A stretch of DNA of 64,000 nucleotides from Clostridium sp. DL-VIII (GCF_000230835.1 NZ_CM001240.1:1-64000); one strand, 5' to 3'. Positions 17,670 through 27,942 are shown, counted from the first letter of the stretch. Made by a program: numbers and translations. The notes: generated by a model from the letters alone, not told the origin.

Positions 17670-17713
17670 CAAGTTAATTCCACGTAAATACATTAAATTC
17701 AACTTAATTCCAC
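17670..17713 (-). promoter_or_regulatory. Pair of direct repeats, candidate DeoR operator
   Basis: CAAGTTAATTCCAC at 17670-17683 recurs with one change at 17700-17713, exactly 30 bp apart, about 70 bp upstream of the phosphodiesterase gene. A related AAGTTAATTTCA lies upstream of the DeoR gene at 12866-12877. Repeats spaced by about three helical turns fit a regulator that binds in tandem. The link to DeoR is inferred. Confidence 0.45.
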
Positions 17714-17814
17714 TCAAAAAGTTATGTTTATACAATTAATACATAACTCGCCATATAGTTACACTGAATTACAACTATATTAAACAATAAGCATAATACA
17801 AATTATATTTATAA

Positions 17815-17842
17815 AACTCATGGATTGATTTCCATGAGTCTT
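17815..17842 (-). terminator. Terminator of the DUF4489-like gene
   Basis: Stem ACTCATGG / CCATGAGT (17816-17823, 17832-17839) with an 8-base loop. On the minus strand it is followed by a T-rich stretch, just past the stop of the next gene. Confidence 0.75.
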
Positions 17843-17863
17843 ATTATTTTATTAATCGAAATC

Positions 17864-18340
17864 TTAACCAGAAACAATTGCAGATAGTGTGGCATTATTA
17901 ATATTAATAGCAGTAGGCACAACAGTTGCAGTTATAGTTGCGACCACTGTATATATGCAGCACTCATCATTACAGCAATTACTATCGCAGACAAAGAATG
18001 AGAATGTTTCAGTTACACTTGGCAAAGTTTCCGTTATTGTTGCCGAAAATACCCAAGCAGGTCCGATAGGTATTGGGCCAACTTGATTATTGCAAGTTTT
18101 ATAAACTTGAAAAATTATAGTTCCAGTAAAAGCCTCATTAATTATAATATTGCTTGCAAACTCAAGTAAAACCTTTGAATTACTTAGTCCACATTTATTT
18201 AAAGCACGAGTAGCTACTGTGAAAGGAGTTGGGATGCCAACTGGAACTGTAGTAATTACACTTGAATTAGGACTACTACATTTTAAAATAGCTGGCGGAT
18301 TTTCCTTTACTTTTTTGCAAGTATCACAATCATTATTCAT
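17864..18340 (-). CDS. Cys-rich DUF4489-like protein
   Basis: 158 residues. It starts MNNDCDTCKKVKENPPAILKC and has Cys-rich patches there and near residue 118-128 (CDSNCCNDECC). Between them is a beta-rich segment with many Thr, Val and Ile. It has no signal peptide. The pattern matches my recollection of clostridial DUF4489 proteins, whose function is not established; sporulation or surface-coat roles would be guesses. GGAGG precedes the ATG. It is an isolated gene with its own terminator. Confidence 0.6.
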   Translation of the reverse strand: MNNDCDTCKKVKENPPAILKCSSPNSSVITTVPVGIPTPFTVATRALNKCGLSNSKVLLEFASNIIINEAFTGTIIFQVYKTCNNQVGPIPIGPAWVFSATITETLPSVTETFSFFVCDSNCCNDECCIYTVVATITATVVPTAININNATLSAIVSG

Positions 18341-19186
18341 TTTAATAAACCTCCTCTACTAAAAAAAATTACTAAATATATTGTATTTTAATTATGCAAG
18401 CATAAATATCAAACAATTAAGGTTAGTAAAAATTATTAAATAAATTACTCTATAAGTAATTCAAAATATATTCCGTCATTTATAATTTATGAAGAAATTA
18501 TTTATGTGTTCCATCTAGAATCATTATTATGTCAGCTTAACAGTATCAGTCCATATGAAATTAATATGCTTTTATTTTAAAATAGAAAAGAAGCATCATG
18601 ATGTTGATACTTCTTAATAAAAATTACTGATCCCTTAGTATAAATAAGAAAACATGCAATATTAAATTATCATTCTAATTTTGGAATTTATTTACACGCA
18701 ATATAAGACTAATATGCTTCATTAACAGTGCTATTTCACTATATATATGACTAATGGTACAAAATAGTTATTGTGTATTATTCTAGTATAGCATAATATT
18801 GTATATCAACCAAATATTATTAATATACCTGTATTATTAAGTCATTATATGTATTTATTTCATATATACCTTATTATCAACTGGAAACATATAGGTTAGC
18901 TTTCAGTATATTTGTAATTTAATTAAACTAAAATGCATAAAAACAGTACAAAATAACTATTCTGTACTGTTTTTTATTTTTAAATTCTCTTTCACAAAAT
19001 AGTTTAATACTTTTTTTACTTAAATTTAATTTTTTTATATAACAATCAATAAACTATATTTTTTATCTATAATTTTATTACTAATCATACTAATGATTTT
19101 AATGAATTAATATCTACATAAATTTTATAAACAAAACCAAATATGTAGTAAATAAAAATTTTATAGAGGAGGTTAAAATTATAAAA
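18341..19186. other. Long AT-rich intergenic region with two hairpins
   Basis: I find no convincing gene in this 846-bp stretch. One hairpin sits near 18590-18616 (AAGAAG...CTTCTT). A better one, AACAGTACA...TGTACTGTT near 18950-18972, is followed by six T and looks like a plus-strand terminator, although no plus-strand gene precedes it. A small RNA ending there is possible. I looked for the c-di-GMP-I riboswitch core before the GGDEF gene and did not see it. Confidence 0.45.
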
Positions 19187-20881
19187 ATGAGAAAAGCAAA
19201 AAGTTGTTTAAATTTTTTTGAAAAATTTCTTGATGAACATGAAATTGATGCCAATAGTTTGGCTTTAAAAATAACATTTAGCTACACTTTAATATTAACA
19301 TTATGGATATTATTCTATAATAGTATAATGACATCATCCTTTTATAATACTTCACTGACTTTAACTATAAGTATTGTTAAGAGCTTAATCTTTGTGCTTA
19401 TAAGTTCTGCAATAAATTTCAAACTACTTAAAATTATTTTTACTAGGTTAATAGCCTCAAAAAATGAAATCCAGCTATCAAATGTATTGTTATCAGCAGT
19501 TTTAGAAAGTTCAGAAGAAATTATGTTTTTTTCCTTAGATACAAACTATCGTTATACAGCCTTTAATAATATATACAAAGAAGCTATTTCTAATCTATAT
19601 CATAAAACTATAGAGAAAAACATGAACATATTAGATGTTATTGAATATGATGAAAATCAGCAAAATTTAAAAGAGAATTTCAATAGAATTCTTAATGGTG
19701 AAAACTTCACTACTGTGGAGGAATATACTACTAATAAATGTTCAAGTTTATATTGGCAAGTCTATTACTCTCCACTAATCTCGAATAATGGAAAAACAAT
19801 CGGATTAACCTCATTTGCTCTCAATATTACAACATTAAAAAAAGCCGAGAATCAAAACATCTTTTTAAGTTATCACGATGAATTAACTGGACTTTATAAT
19901 AGAAGATTTTTTGAAGAAAAATTAAAAGAAATAGACACTGAAAATAATTATCCAATTTCTATCATCATATCTGATGTAAATGGTCTAAAATTTACCAATG
20001 ATATATTTGGACATACAGCTGGAGATAAACTTATAAAAACTTTTGCAGAAATCCTACAAAAGTTTTGCAGACAAGATGACATTGTTGCCAGAATTGGTGG
20101 GGATGAATTTTATATATTACTTCCTAAAACTGATTCTATGCAAGCAAAACAAATTATTGATAGGATAAAAAATTCCATATTAGATCTTCACGTTGAGAAA
20201 AGTATTTTATCAGTTTCTTTTGGCTTTTCGACTAAATATACTTCCAATGAATCTCTCGAAAAAACATCCAATAAAGCTGATGATACTATGTATAGCCAAA
20301 AACTTCTTGATAGAGATATTTTTGAATCCAAACTTATAAAGCACTTAGACTCAATTCTATATGATAAAAATTTAGTAAAGCATTTTCATGGACAAGAGGT
20401 AAGCCTGCTCTGCAAAAAAATAGGTATGGCATTAGGCTTAACTCAAGATGAAATACAAAAACTCGAATTAGCCGGCTTATTGCATGACATCGGAAAGGTT
20501 GCTATTGACTACAAAATTTTGTTAAAACATGATGGCCTCACTGCAAGTGAATTAAGCGAAATTAAACGTCATTCTGAAATAGGCTATAAAGTTCTTAATT
20601 ACTTAAATAAATATAAAGGTATATCTGAATATGTATTATATCACCATGAAAGAATTGATGGTGCCGGATATCCAAAGGGTTTAAAAGGAGATAAAATCCC
20701 TCTTTTTTCAAGGATTATACATATAGCTGATGCTTACCACTCTATGACTACTAATAGTACATATAGAAATGCTTTAGATATTGATGCTGCTATAAGAGAA
20801 TTGAAGGTAAATGCAGGCAGTCAATTTGATGCGCACATTTCAAAAATTTTTGTAACAAAAGTTTTAGGTGAAAATTGGTGA
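19187..20881 (+). CDS. Membrane PAS-GGDEF-HD-GYP protein (c-di-GMP turnover)
   Basis: 564 residues: two N-terminal membrane segments (about 26-47 and 57-85), a PAS-like sensor (about 100-215), a GGDEF domain with intact RIGGDEF and an RQDD inhibitory site five residues before it, then an HD-GYP domain with LLHDIGKV and HHERIDGAGYPKGLKGD. It could both make and degrade cyclic di-GMP. The GGAGG site is 14 bases from the ATG, which is far. An in-frame ATT at 19178 lies at a better distance, so a non-AUG start adding three residues is possible. Confidence 0.9.
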   Translation: MRKAKSCLNFFEKFLDEHEIDANSLALKITFSYTLILTLWILFYNSIMTSSFYNTSLTLTISIVKSLIFVLISSAINFKLLKIIFTRLIASKNEIQLSNVLLSAVLESSEEIMFFSLDTNYRYTAFNNIYKEAISNLYHKTIEKNMNILDVIEYDENQQNLKENFNRILNGENFTTVEEYTTNKCSSLYWQVYYSPLISNNGKTIGLTSFALNITTLKKAENQNIFLSYHDELTGLYNRRFFEEKLKEIDTENNYPISIIISDVNGLKFTNDIFGHTAGDKLIKTFAEILQKFCRQDDIVARIGGDEFYILLPKTDSMQAKQIIDRIKNSILDLHVEKSILSVSFGFSTKYTSNESLEKTSNKADDTMYSQKLLDRDIFESKLIKHLDSILYDKNLVKHFHGQEVSLLCKKIGMALGLTQDEIQKLELAGLLHDIGKVAIDYKILLKHDGLTASELSEIKRHSEIGYKVLNYLNKYKGISEYVLYHHERIDGAGYPKGLKGDKIPLFSRIIHIADAYHSMTTNSTYRNALDIDAAIRELKVNAGSQFDAHISKIFVTKVLGENW

Positions 20882-20902
20882 TAATTTCATAGAATGCGAA
20901 TC

Positions 20903-20949
20903 GAGACTATTGAATTTGATTACTTTAATTATAAAATAGTCTCTTTTTT
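20903..20949 (+). terminator. Terminator of the GGDEF/HD-GYP gene
   Basis: GAGACTATT (20903-20911) pairs with AATAGTCTC (20935-20943), followed by six T. It lies about 20 bp after the stop. Confidence 0.8.
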
Positions 20950-21112
20950 ATATCTTATGTAAGCATTTTGAAATAACTAAGATAATTTCAAACATAAAAT
21001 AAGGCCTCTGCACTAATAATTTTAGAAAACTATACTGCAGAAACCTCGAAACATAATCATATCTATTTAATTTTTTTACTTGCTACTTAAATATACATGT
21101 TCAATGAAAAAA

Positions 21113-22486
21113 TTAATAAATGCTTTCACTACCTTTTTCATTAAACACTTCTTTCCATGCTTTTTCAGCTTCTGGCTTAAAATCAGAAGCCAATTTATCT
21201 AGCTCGTCCATGAATTCAGAATCATTTACCATTTTTTCAGCACTTGGATCTGTTGCATAAGCTCCAACTTTTTTAACAATGTTTCTTACAACCTTTGGAT
21301 TGTCGATCATCATGCAAGGCATAAGCATGTTTTTGTTATAAGGCTGGCTTTTTCTAAGTGTTTTAAAGAAATCTGTTTTAAAGGCATCAACAAGAGGTTT
21401 ATTTTTCACATTATAAGTTGAAAAATGAGCAAATACACAAGGTTCTACTTCCTCTTTAGAATTTATATGGCAATAATATCTTCCAGCTATACAGCCGCCA
21501 ACAAAAGGAGCATCATTAAAGAAATCCGCTGCAAAATATGGCTTTGTAAGCCTTATATTTCTAACTTTTTCACCTAATTCAATTCTTTGCTTAGGTGTAA
21601 GCATTAAATCTACATTTGGAGATTCACCGACAGGCATGTAAATGAAGTACCAGCCAATTTTGGCTCCCTTTTCAATAAGCATGTCTATAAATTCATCTGA
21701 TGTAACTGTATCTATGTTTGCTCTGGAAGTTGCAGAAGAAACTCCAAACAACATTCCCCTTTCTTTAAATAAATCCATAGCCTTCATTACACCTTGAAAT
21801 ACACCTTTTCCCCTTCTTGCATCTGTTTCTTTTTCAAAGCCTTCTAAAGAAAACATAGGAATGACATTACCGAGCTTTTGTAATCTATCTGCTATTTCTG
21901 ATGTTATAAGTTGTCCATTTGTAAAAGGAGAAAACATAACATCAGGATACTTTTCATATATATCAAGCATATAATTATTAATGAATGGTTCTCCACCTAG
22001 TATGATTATATAATAAACTCCTAAGTCTCTAGCTTCTCCTATAATTCTGTCTAATTCTTCAAATGGAATGTCATCTTTCTTGCTATATTTTGCAGCATAG
22101 CATCCTGAACACTTTAATGTGCATCTCATAGAAGGGCTTATTAATATTGTGAATGGAACCATTGTGTCGTCATTCTTTAAATATTCCTCTCTCTTTTTAC
22201 CACCAAACCACACAGCATTGGCAAAAAAGTTTGTAAAAAACTTATTAAGGCAATTCTTATTTGTTGTAGTCAATATATTTTGAATCAGTTTATATATAGC
22301 CTCATTATTTTTATACAAATCATATACAGTATCTACTTGCTCAATTTCAGAAGGGTCAGAAATTGTATGTTTTATAAGTCCAAAAATTTTATCAACATTT
22401 TTTTCCGGATCCTTTTCCAATATATCCACAGTTTTCTTTACAAATACTTCCTTTGAATATCTTTTAATTTTATCTACTACTTTCAT
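21113..22486 (-). CDS. Radical SAM protein with SPASM-like C-terminus
   Basis: 457 residues. The 4Fe-4S site CTLKCSGC (C-x3-C-x2-C, near residue 120) and LGGEPF (SAM-binding region) define a radical SAM enzyme. Later Cys residues (GGCIAGRYYCHIN, EPCVFAH, MPCMM) suggest an auxiliary Fe-S cluster of SPASM type. The N-terminal 100 residues are helical and of unknown role. The substrate is unknown and no peptide precursor gene is seen beside it. GGAGG lies before the ATG. Confidence 0.85.
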   Translation of the reverse strand: MKVVDKIKRYSKEVFVKKTVDILEKDPEKNVDKIFGLIKHTISDPSEIEQVDTVYDLYKNNEAIYKLIQNILTTTNKNCLNKFFTNFFANAVWFGGKKREEYLKNDDTMVPFTILISPSMRCTLKCSGCYAAKYSKKDDIPFEELDRIIGEARDLGVYYIIILGGEPFINNYMLDIYEKYPDVMFSPFTNGQLITSEIADRLQKLGNVIPMFSLEGFEKETDARRGKGVFQGVMKAMDLFKERGMLFGVSSATSRANIDTVTSDEFIDMLIEKGAKIGWYFIYMPVGESPNVDLMLTPKQRIELGEKVRNIRLTKPYFAADFFNDAPFVGGCIAGRYYCHINSKEEVEPCVFAHFSTYNVKNKPLVDAFKTDFFKTLRKSQPYNKNMLMPCMMIDNPKVVRNIVKKVGAYATDPSAEKMVNDSEFMDELDKLASDFKPEAEKAWKEVFNEKGSESIY

Positions 22487-22818
22487 TTCAATTCCTCCTA
22501 AATAAAAAATATATAAACAACAAAGATGTAAGTTCTATAAATAATAGGCTTTTTTCCGAATTTGCTGATAAAAAAATAGACAGACATACTATTTCATTAT
22601 CTATCTTCTAAGATATCTTTAAACCTTTATTACAATATTAGGATCAATCTATACAAAGAAATTAGATATTTTTCATTAATAAATGTATGTTCATTTTTCA
22701 TAAAAATTACTCAATGTACATACTATTTTATTTAACACATATTCTTTTTTAGTTCATTACACACTTTTTTTACTTACTATACACTCTTTTTTAGTTATTA
22801 CCTATTCAACTGCTACAT
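22487..22818. other. Intergenic region with T-rich tandem motifs
   Basis: No gene is seen. Near 22740-22800 three copies of a motif like CTTTTTTAGTTA/ACACTTTTTTTACTTA follow one another about 25-30 bp apart, just downstream of the hypothetical gene that ends at 22819. The rest is plain AT-rich sequence that includes the radical SAM promoter region. Confidence 0.35.
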
Positions 22819-23856
22819 TTATAAAATTATTTTAACTTCTCTGTACTTTCTTGAATCCTGAGCTTTTATAAGCTTACAACTGAAATTTAACTCGTTTAAA
22901 GAATGTCCTTTTAGCGTCCATAGAGGATAATATATCCTTGCTCTATCTACTAGTCCTTCTATAATCATCCTGCCTTTTTCGCTCATTCTTCGTGTTTTAT
23001 TCCTTATGAATTCACTTATCTCCTTACTTGATATGTCATTTTTAATCATTGTTCTTATATAATCCAAATATCTCAAACTGATCTCTGATGACTTAAAATG
23101 TCTATTTAATACAATATATATTTCCTTTTCAATACAATTTAAATTACTATTCCTCATATTCTTAAGTTGATCTTTATCATAGTACTTATAATTTATATTT
23201 GATTTTGTTGATAGTTTTTCATTAAGAGATCTCATATCGATAATTTTTATATTACAATAGTTTAATTTATAATCACTATAGTATAAGTCATATCGTGCAT
23301 TATATCTCCATAGATTTTTAATCGCTTCATGAACCTTATATTCTATTCCAAAATACTGAGTAACATAATCTAATAATAAATCCTGTGATATTACTCCATA
23401 TACATCTAATAAGATTCCAAACAATTCTATAAGTTTTTGATTTTCCTTTGAATGTTCAATTACCTGAGGCTTAGAAAGTATTAATTTTATTTCTTCTCTT
23501 ATTTCAAGTGGAATAGATACCTTGCTATCATAAGAGTAAGAGTATATTATCCCTAGATATTCTAAAGACCTTCTAACAGCTTCAATTGCATTATCATTTT
23601 CATCCAATAACAATGTATAATCATTGTCACATATTTGGCTTAAAAAGACATATTCTTCGTATGTAATAAAATTACCTAATATTACTGATATATTATTTTT
23701 AATGTAAAATGCTATAATATCTACAAAGTCTTCTTTTCTCTTTCCACTTATATGTATTTCAAAAACTTTAATCAATTCTTTCAAGTGGCTTAATTTCATT
23801 GAAGATATACTATTATTAATTGATTTGCTTTCATAACTACTTTTCATTACTATCAT
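22819..23856 (-). CDS. Uncharacterised protein with SAP-like N-terminus
   Basis: 345 residues, soluble, rich in Lys, Ile, Tyr and Asn. The N-terminal segment MKLSHLKELIKVFEIHISGK followed by REDF resembles the SAP helix-extension-helix DNA-binding motif, but I would not call it on this alone. The remainder is helical with no motif I recognise. It lies on the same strand as, and directly downstream of, cfa1 (73-bp gap), so it may be read from the same transcript. The ribosome site is weak. Confidence 0.55.
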   Translation of the reverse strand: MIVMKSSYESKSINNSISSMKLSHLKELIKVFEIHISGKRKEDFVDIIAFYIKNNISVILGNFITYEEYVFLSQICDNDYTLLLDENDNAIEAVRRSLEYLGIIYSYSYDSKVSIPLEIREEIKLILSKPQVIEHSKENQKLIELFGILLDVYGVISQDLLLDYVTQYFGIEYKVHEAIKNLWRYNARYDLYYSDYKLNYCNIKIIDMRSLNEKLSTKSNINYKYYDKDQLKNMRNSNLNCIEKEIYIVLNRHFKSSEISLRYLDYIRTMIKNDISSKEISEFIRNKTRRMSEKGRMIIEGLVDRARIYYPLWTLKGHSLNELNFSCKLIKAQDSRKYREVKIIL

Positions 23857-23929
23857 CCAACTTCTTTATACTACTAATATCAATCTGTCTTATTTTTACT
23901 TATAAATTGCATAAGGTTATTATATTTAA

Positions 23930-25105
23930 TTATTTATACATATAATCTCTAGTCCATGGTAATTCATTGTTTACGCCTTTATTAAATAAAAATTGATGAA
24001 TGCTTATATTTCCACTATTAAAAGATGCTGCGCAGGCATTTAAATATAGTCTCCACATTCTTATAAAAGTTTCATCTTTAGTTTTTCTTATTTCAGGCAA
24101 TGCATTTTCAAAATTTTCTGCCCAATGCTCTAAAGTTCTTCCATAATGAAGTCTTAAGTTTTCTGCATCATTTAAACTAAATCCTACATCGGACATACAG
24201 TTAACTAATTCTTTAACTGCTGGTATATATCCACCTGGGAATATGTACTTATTAATCCATGTATTATTTCCGCCAATCTCTGTGGATGTTATACAATGAA
24301 GTAAAGATACACCCTTATCATTTAATAAATTATTTACAGATACAAAATACTCTGCAAGGTGGTCTTGTCCAACATGTTCAAGCATTCCTACACTAACTAC
24401 TTTATCGAAAGTTCTATTCTTTAGTTCCCTGTAATCCACAAGTTGAACTTCAACTAGATCTTCTAATCCTTCATTTTTTATTCTTTCTTTAACTTTTTCT
24501 AATTGTTCAGCACTTAAAGTTATTCCCATAGCCTTAACTTTATATTTTTTTGCTGCTGAGGTAATAAGCTCACCCCATCCACAACCTATATCAAGTAAAG
24601 TTTCTCCTTCTTTTAAATTTAGCTTCTTAAGAATATGCTCTACTTTATTCTTTTGTGCCTGAATTAAAGAATCATCTTTAGATTTAAAATAACCGCAAGA
24701 ATAGGTCATAGTATCATCTAACCATAACTTGTAGAAATCATTTCCTATATCGTAATGAAATTCAATGTTCTTCTTACTATTTTTAATGTTATTTGTAGCT
24801 ATCTTAAGTAAACTTGAATATTTATCACTATTTCTTAAAAAGCTTTCTTTATTATTGTATAAGGATTCTATAACCTTTTGAACACTTCCTTCAATATCTA
24901 TCTTATTGGTCATATAAGCTTCACCAAAAGTTAAGGAAGGGTCCTTAATAATATCTGCTTTAGGAATAGGCTCATTGAATATTATTTTAAATTGAGCTTC
25001 CCCTTTACCATAAACTTCTGAACTTCCATCCCACAGTTTCAGTTCAAAAGTATCTGAAAATAGGTTCTTGAACATCGTCTTATAAAATACCTTGTCAATT
25101 ATCAT
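23930..25105 (-). CDS. cfa: Cyclopropane-fatty-acyl-phospholipid synthase, copy 1
   Basis: About 391 residues from the ATG at 25105; the ATG nine bases earlier abuts its own GGAG. Class I methyltransferase motif LDIGCGWGEL follows HYDIGNDFYKLWLDDTMTYSCGYF, the CFA/mycolic acid synthase signature. The enzyme adds a methylene from S-adenosylmethionine across double bonds of membrane phospholipid acyl chains, a known stress and solvent adaptation. It is very similar to copy 2 at 45738-46913. It lies 195 bp after X1 and probably belongs to the MCP-X1 transcription unit. Confidence 0.93.
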   Translation of the reverse strand: MIIDKVFYKTMFKNLFSDTFELKLWDGSSEVYGKGEAQFKIIFNEPIPKADIIKDPSLTFGEAYMTNKIDIEGSVQKVIESLYNNKESFLRNSDKYSSLLKIATNNIKNSKKNIEFHYDIGNDFYKLWLDDTMTYSCGYFKSKDDSLIQAQKNKVEHILKKLNLKEGETLLDIGCGWGELITSAAKKYKVKAMGITLSAEQLEKVKERIKNEGLEDLVEVQLVDYRELKNRTFDKVVSVGMLEHVGQDHLAEYFVSVNNLLNDKGVSLLHCITSTEIGGNNTWINKYIFPGGYIPAVKELVNCMSDVGFSLNDAENLRLHYGRTLEHWAENFENALPEIRKTKDETFIRMWRLYLNACAASFNSGNISIHQFLFNKGVNNELPWTRDYMYK

Positions 25106-25300
25106 GACATTCATCTCCTTTTTTTATAGTTAAATATTATTATCAACTCTATATAAATTTTACTAATAATCTGATGTTAAAAATTAGAATATATTAAATA
25201 AAATTTAGCTAGATTTGTTAATATCACTTTAGTGATTATCCTAATTTCTCAATGCATTGTGCAAAATGTGCAAATATACTAATCTATTTTAAGTTTTCAA

Positions 25301-25885
25301 TTAGTTCACCTTTTTTGATAAATACCTAAGTAATTCATCATAATTACTTTCAATTAATGGCTCTTTGCTTTTTGAATGCTCTATTTTATCCCTATGTATC
25401 TCAATGTTATTCTTAAAATTTTCTAAAGTCTCAAGAATAATATTTTTAAAAAGTGGAATAATCTCAATTATCTTTTTTATTTCATAAACATATTCATCAT
25501 CACTAGTAGTAAAACATTTAAATAATCCCGAAGTTAATCTTCCATCAGAAAATATGTACATGTATTTATCGCTCATTTCATCAAATGAATCAATTTCGAT
25601 TTTATGTTTATATAATCTAAAAATACTATTATCTTTCTTCACAAATATAGGAAATATGCTTGAAAAAAGTTCTTCTATTTTGCTTCCTTCATAAATTAAA
25701 CCTGAAAAATCATTTTCATTAAGTTTCTCTACAATTTCATTAGTAAATATACTTCTTTTTATTTCTTTCGCTAACCTTAATTTTAATTTCTGCTCCTTTT
25801 CTTCAATTAATAAATTGTCAATAGAGTAAAATAATTTATCAACTGCCACTATACTTTTTTTTGAATTATTTTCATTATCATTCAT
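25301..25885 (-). CDS. Uncharacterised protein X1 (paralogue of 47905-48495)
   Basis: About 194 residues, soluble and charged. I do not recognise the family. It shares long blocks with X2: LNENDFSGLI, SSIFPIFVK against ASIFPIFVK, FRLYKHKIE, and YIFSDGRLTSGLF, plus the same N-terminal helix (EQKLKLRLAKEIK). No catalytic motif is evident; the YIFSDGRLTSGLF block is the likely functional core. It sits between a chemoreceptor gene and cfa1. Its paralogue sits between lrgB and gntR, with cfa2 next. Both are linked to the same operator type, so a shared role in that response is inferred. Confidence 0.8.
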   Translation of the reverse strand: MNDNENNSKKSIVAVDKLFYSIDNLLIEEKEQKLKLRLAKEIKRSIFTNEIVEKLNENDFSGLIYEGSKIEELFSSIFPIFVKKDNSIFRLYKHKIEIDSFDEMSDKYMYIFSDGRLTSGLFKCFTTSDDEYVYEIKKIIEIIPLFKNIILETLENFKNNIEIHRDKIEHSKSKEPLIESNYDELLRYLSKKVN

Positions 25886-26037
25886 TTTGAACACATCTTT
25901 CTATATTAATTTTCCAACTATTAAATCTACAATTTTTAAAATATTTATTAACATATTCACTTATCTTATATAACAAAATATCATTTTCGTTCTGAATATA
26001 GTAAACATTCAAAGATATTTCACTTTCTAAATATACA

Positions 26038-27747
26038 TTAAACCTTGAATTTTAGTATTATTTCATTAAGTTTTTCTGTAAGTTCTGCTTGACCTTTAGC
26101 TGTCAAATCTATTTGTTCTATAGCATCAGTAGTTTGTTCTATGCTTTCCCTTATTGTTTCCATTCGTTCAATTGACTTTTGATCTATATCTGTCATATTC
26201 TGCATAGCTTCGTTTATTTGACTTATTGAAGCAGTTATTTCTTCTGACATAGATGAAATTTCCTCAGACATTTTGCTTATAAAGTCAGAATCATTATAAT
26301 AATTATTTCCTGTTTCTTCATAAGCTCTAAGCTGTGCATTTACATCTTTATCTATAAATTCAAGTAAATCCTTGCCATTATCTATGCTGCTTTTAAATGC
26401 TTCATGAACTTTTAAGATAGTATCTTGAATTGATGTTACTGCCTCTGCTGACTGCTCTGAAAGTTTTCTAACCTCTTCTGCTACAACTGCAAAGCCTTTT
26501 CCTTGTTCTCCTGCTCTTGCCGCTTCTATTGCTGCATTTAATGCAAGTAAATTTGTATTATCTGCAATATTGGCTATAGTATCTGCCATGATTTTAATAT
26601 TACTCACTACATTACCAGCTTCTATAGCTTTTAGCATTTTTTCCTGCTTTTGAATATATAATTCTTCTGTTGCTTTAATAGCCTTTTGACTGCTATCTTT
26701 AATTTTTATAGCCTTTTCCTTTAATTCATTTGAATTATTACTTCCTTCAATAGCTTTACTCGCAAGTTCATTAATTCCTGAATCTACCTCTTCGATAGAT
26801 GCACTTATTTCTTCTGAAGTTGCTCCAACGCCTTCCATTTCATCTGTAATATTTCTTATTACTCCGTTTATATCTTCAACTTGTGCTGTTATTTCTTCAA
26901 CTGCTGCAAATAATTCCTGGCTTGAGGCATTTATATTATGGGAATTATCAATTATTGTTTTAATCAACTGGTTTACATTTTTTTGAGCTGTATTTAACGC
27001 AGCTGCTACTTGTCCAAATTCATCTCTTCTCGTGAAATTGATTGAAGATGAGAAATCATAATTAGATAACTTTTCAGCAAAAACTTTTACTTTACTTAAT
27101 GGCTTTGTTATATCTCTTGAAATTACTATTCCAAGTCCAATAGCTAATGCTATCCCTACAATATTTAATACAATCATAATCTTATTTGATTTCGCATATG
27201 TCAATCTATTTGACTCATCTGCTAATTCTGCCTCATGCGAATTTGTTTTTACTACTTTATCAAGACTATCAAACATCTTTTCAGTTGCTGATTCCACCTC
27301 CAAATATTGTTTTTTAGCTTCATTTTGGTTATTCGAATCGACTGCATCAACTATGCCTTTTCTTGCACTTCTATATGAAGCTAAATCAGATTTGAAATCT
27401 TCCCATCCATCTTCTTTTGAGTTTTTAAATAATTTATCAAAATCCGCTATATATGCGTCATCTTCATCCACAGAATCGTTAATATTTTTTTCTACTGCTT
27501 CTATTTCTACTTTATCATCTGAATTAATAATAGTTAAAAGATCTCCTTTTATTTCTTTAAGGTTTCCTTTTAATGATAGAATCAACTTAACGCTATTAAG
27601 ATTTGATGCATACATTTCTTCTGCATTTTCTTCTATTTTTTTTGATGTTATTGTTCCAACTCCACCTACCAAGGCAATCAATATAACTACAATCAGAAAT
27701 GATAATATCAATTTGGATTTTACTTGCATATTTCTTAGTAACTTCAT
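26038..27747 (-). CDS. Methyl-accepting chemotaxis protein
   Basis: 569 residues from the ATG at 27747, which has GGGGGGA just upstream. Membrane segments at about 11-32 and 190-212 enclose a 4HB_MCP sensor of about 155 residues. Then come HAMP and a methyl-accepting signalling domain with the hairpin tip [20 protein letters not shown]. It should relay an extracellular signal to CheA/CheW. Its promoter carries a GntR/FadR-type operator aligned with that of the lrgA operon, which suggests its ligand is linked to that regulator's effector. Confidence 0.9.
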   Translation of the reverse strand: MKLLRNMQVKSKLILSFLIVVILIALVGGVGTITSKKIEENAEEMYASNLNSVKLILSLKGNLKEIKGDLLTIINSDDKVEIEAVEKNINDSVDEDDAYIADFDKLFKNSKEDGWEDFKSDLASYRSARKGIVDAVDSNNQNEAKKQYLEVESATEKMFDSLDKVVKTNSHEAELADESNRLTYAKSNKIMIVLNIVGIALAIGLGIVISRDITKPLSKVKVFAEKLSNYDFSSSINFTRRDEFGQVAAALNTAQKNVNQLIKTIIDNSHNINASSQELFAAVEEITAQVEDINGVIRNITDEMEGVGATSEEISASIEEVDSGINELASKAIEGSNNSNELKEKAIKIKDSSQKAIKATEELYIQKQEKMLKAIEAGNVVSNIKIMADTIANIADNTNLLALNAAIEAARAGEQGKGFAVVAEEVRKLSEQSAEAVTSIQDTILKVHEAFKSSIDNGKDLLEFIDKDVNAQLRAYEETGNNYYNDSDFISKMSEEISSMSEEITASISQINEAMQNMTDIDQKSIERMETIRESIEQTTDAIEQIDLTAKGQAELTEKLNEIILKFKV

Positions 27748-27942
27748 TTTTATTCCCCCCAACTATTAAATATCTGTTTATGACTGAGTTATTTAAAATT
27801 TTTTAACCTTTGCTTTATTAAAAAGAACTGTGTCTCTGGTATAAGTAAATTTAAAAATATTCTATTGGAATATTCATTAATCACTTTAGGCATTTCAAAA
27901 AACTTCCTTTTTTGTAGACTGTTTATTGGTATGTTGGTCTAC

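Noticed and set aside
18978..19186. Cyclic di-GMP riboswitch before the GGDEF/HD-GYP gene
   Set aside because: I looked for the conserved GEMM core and its GNRA loop and receptor. They are not present.
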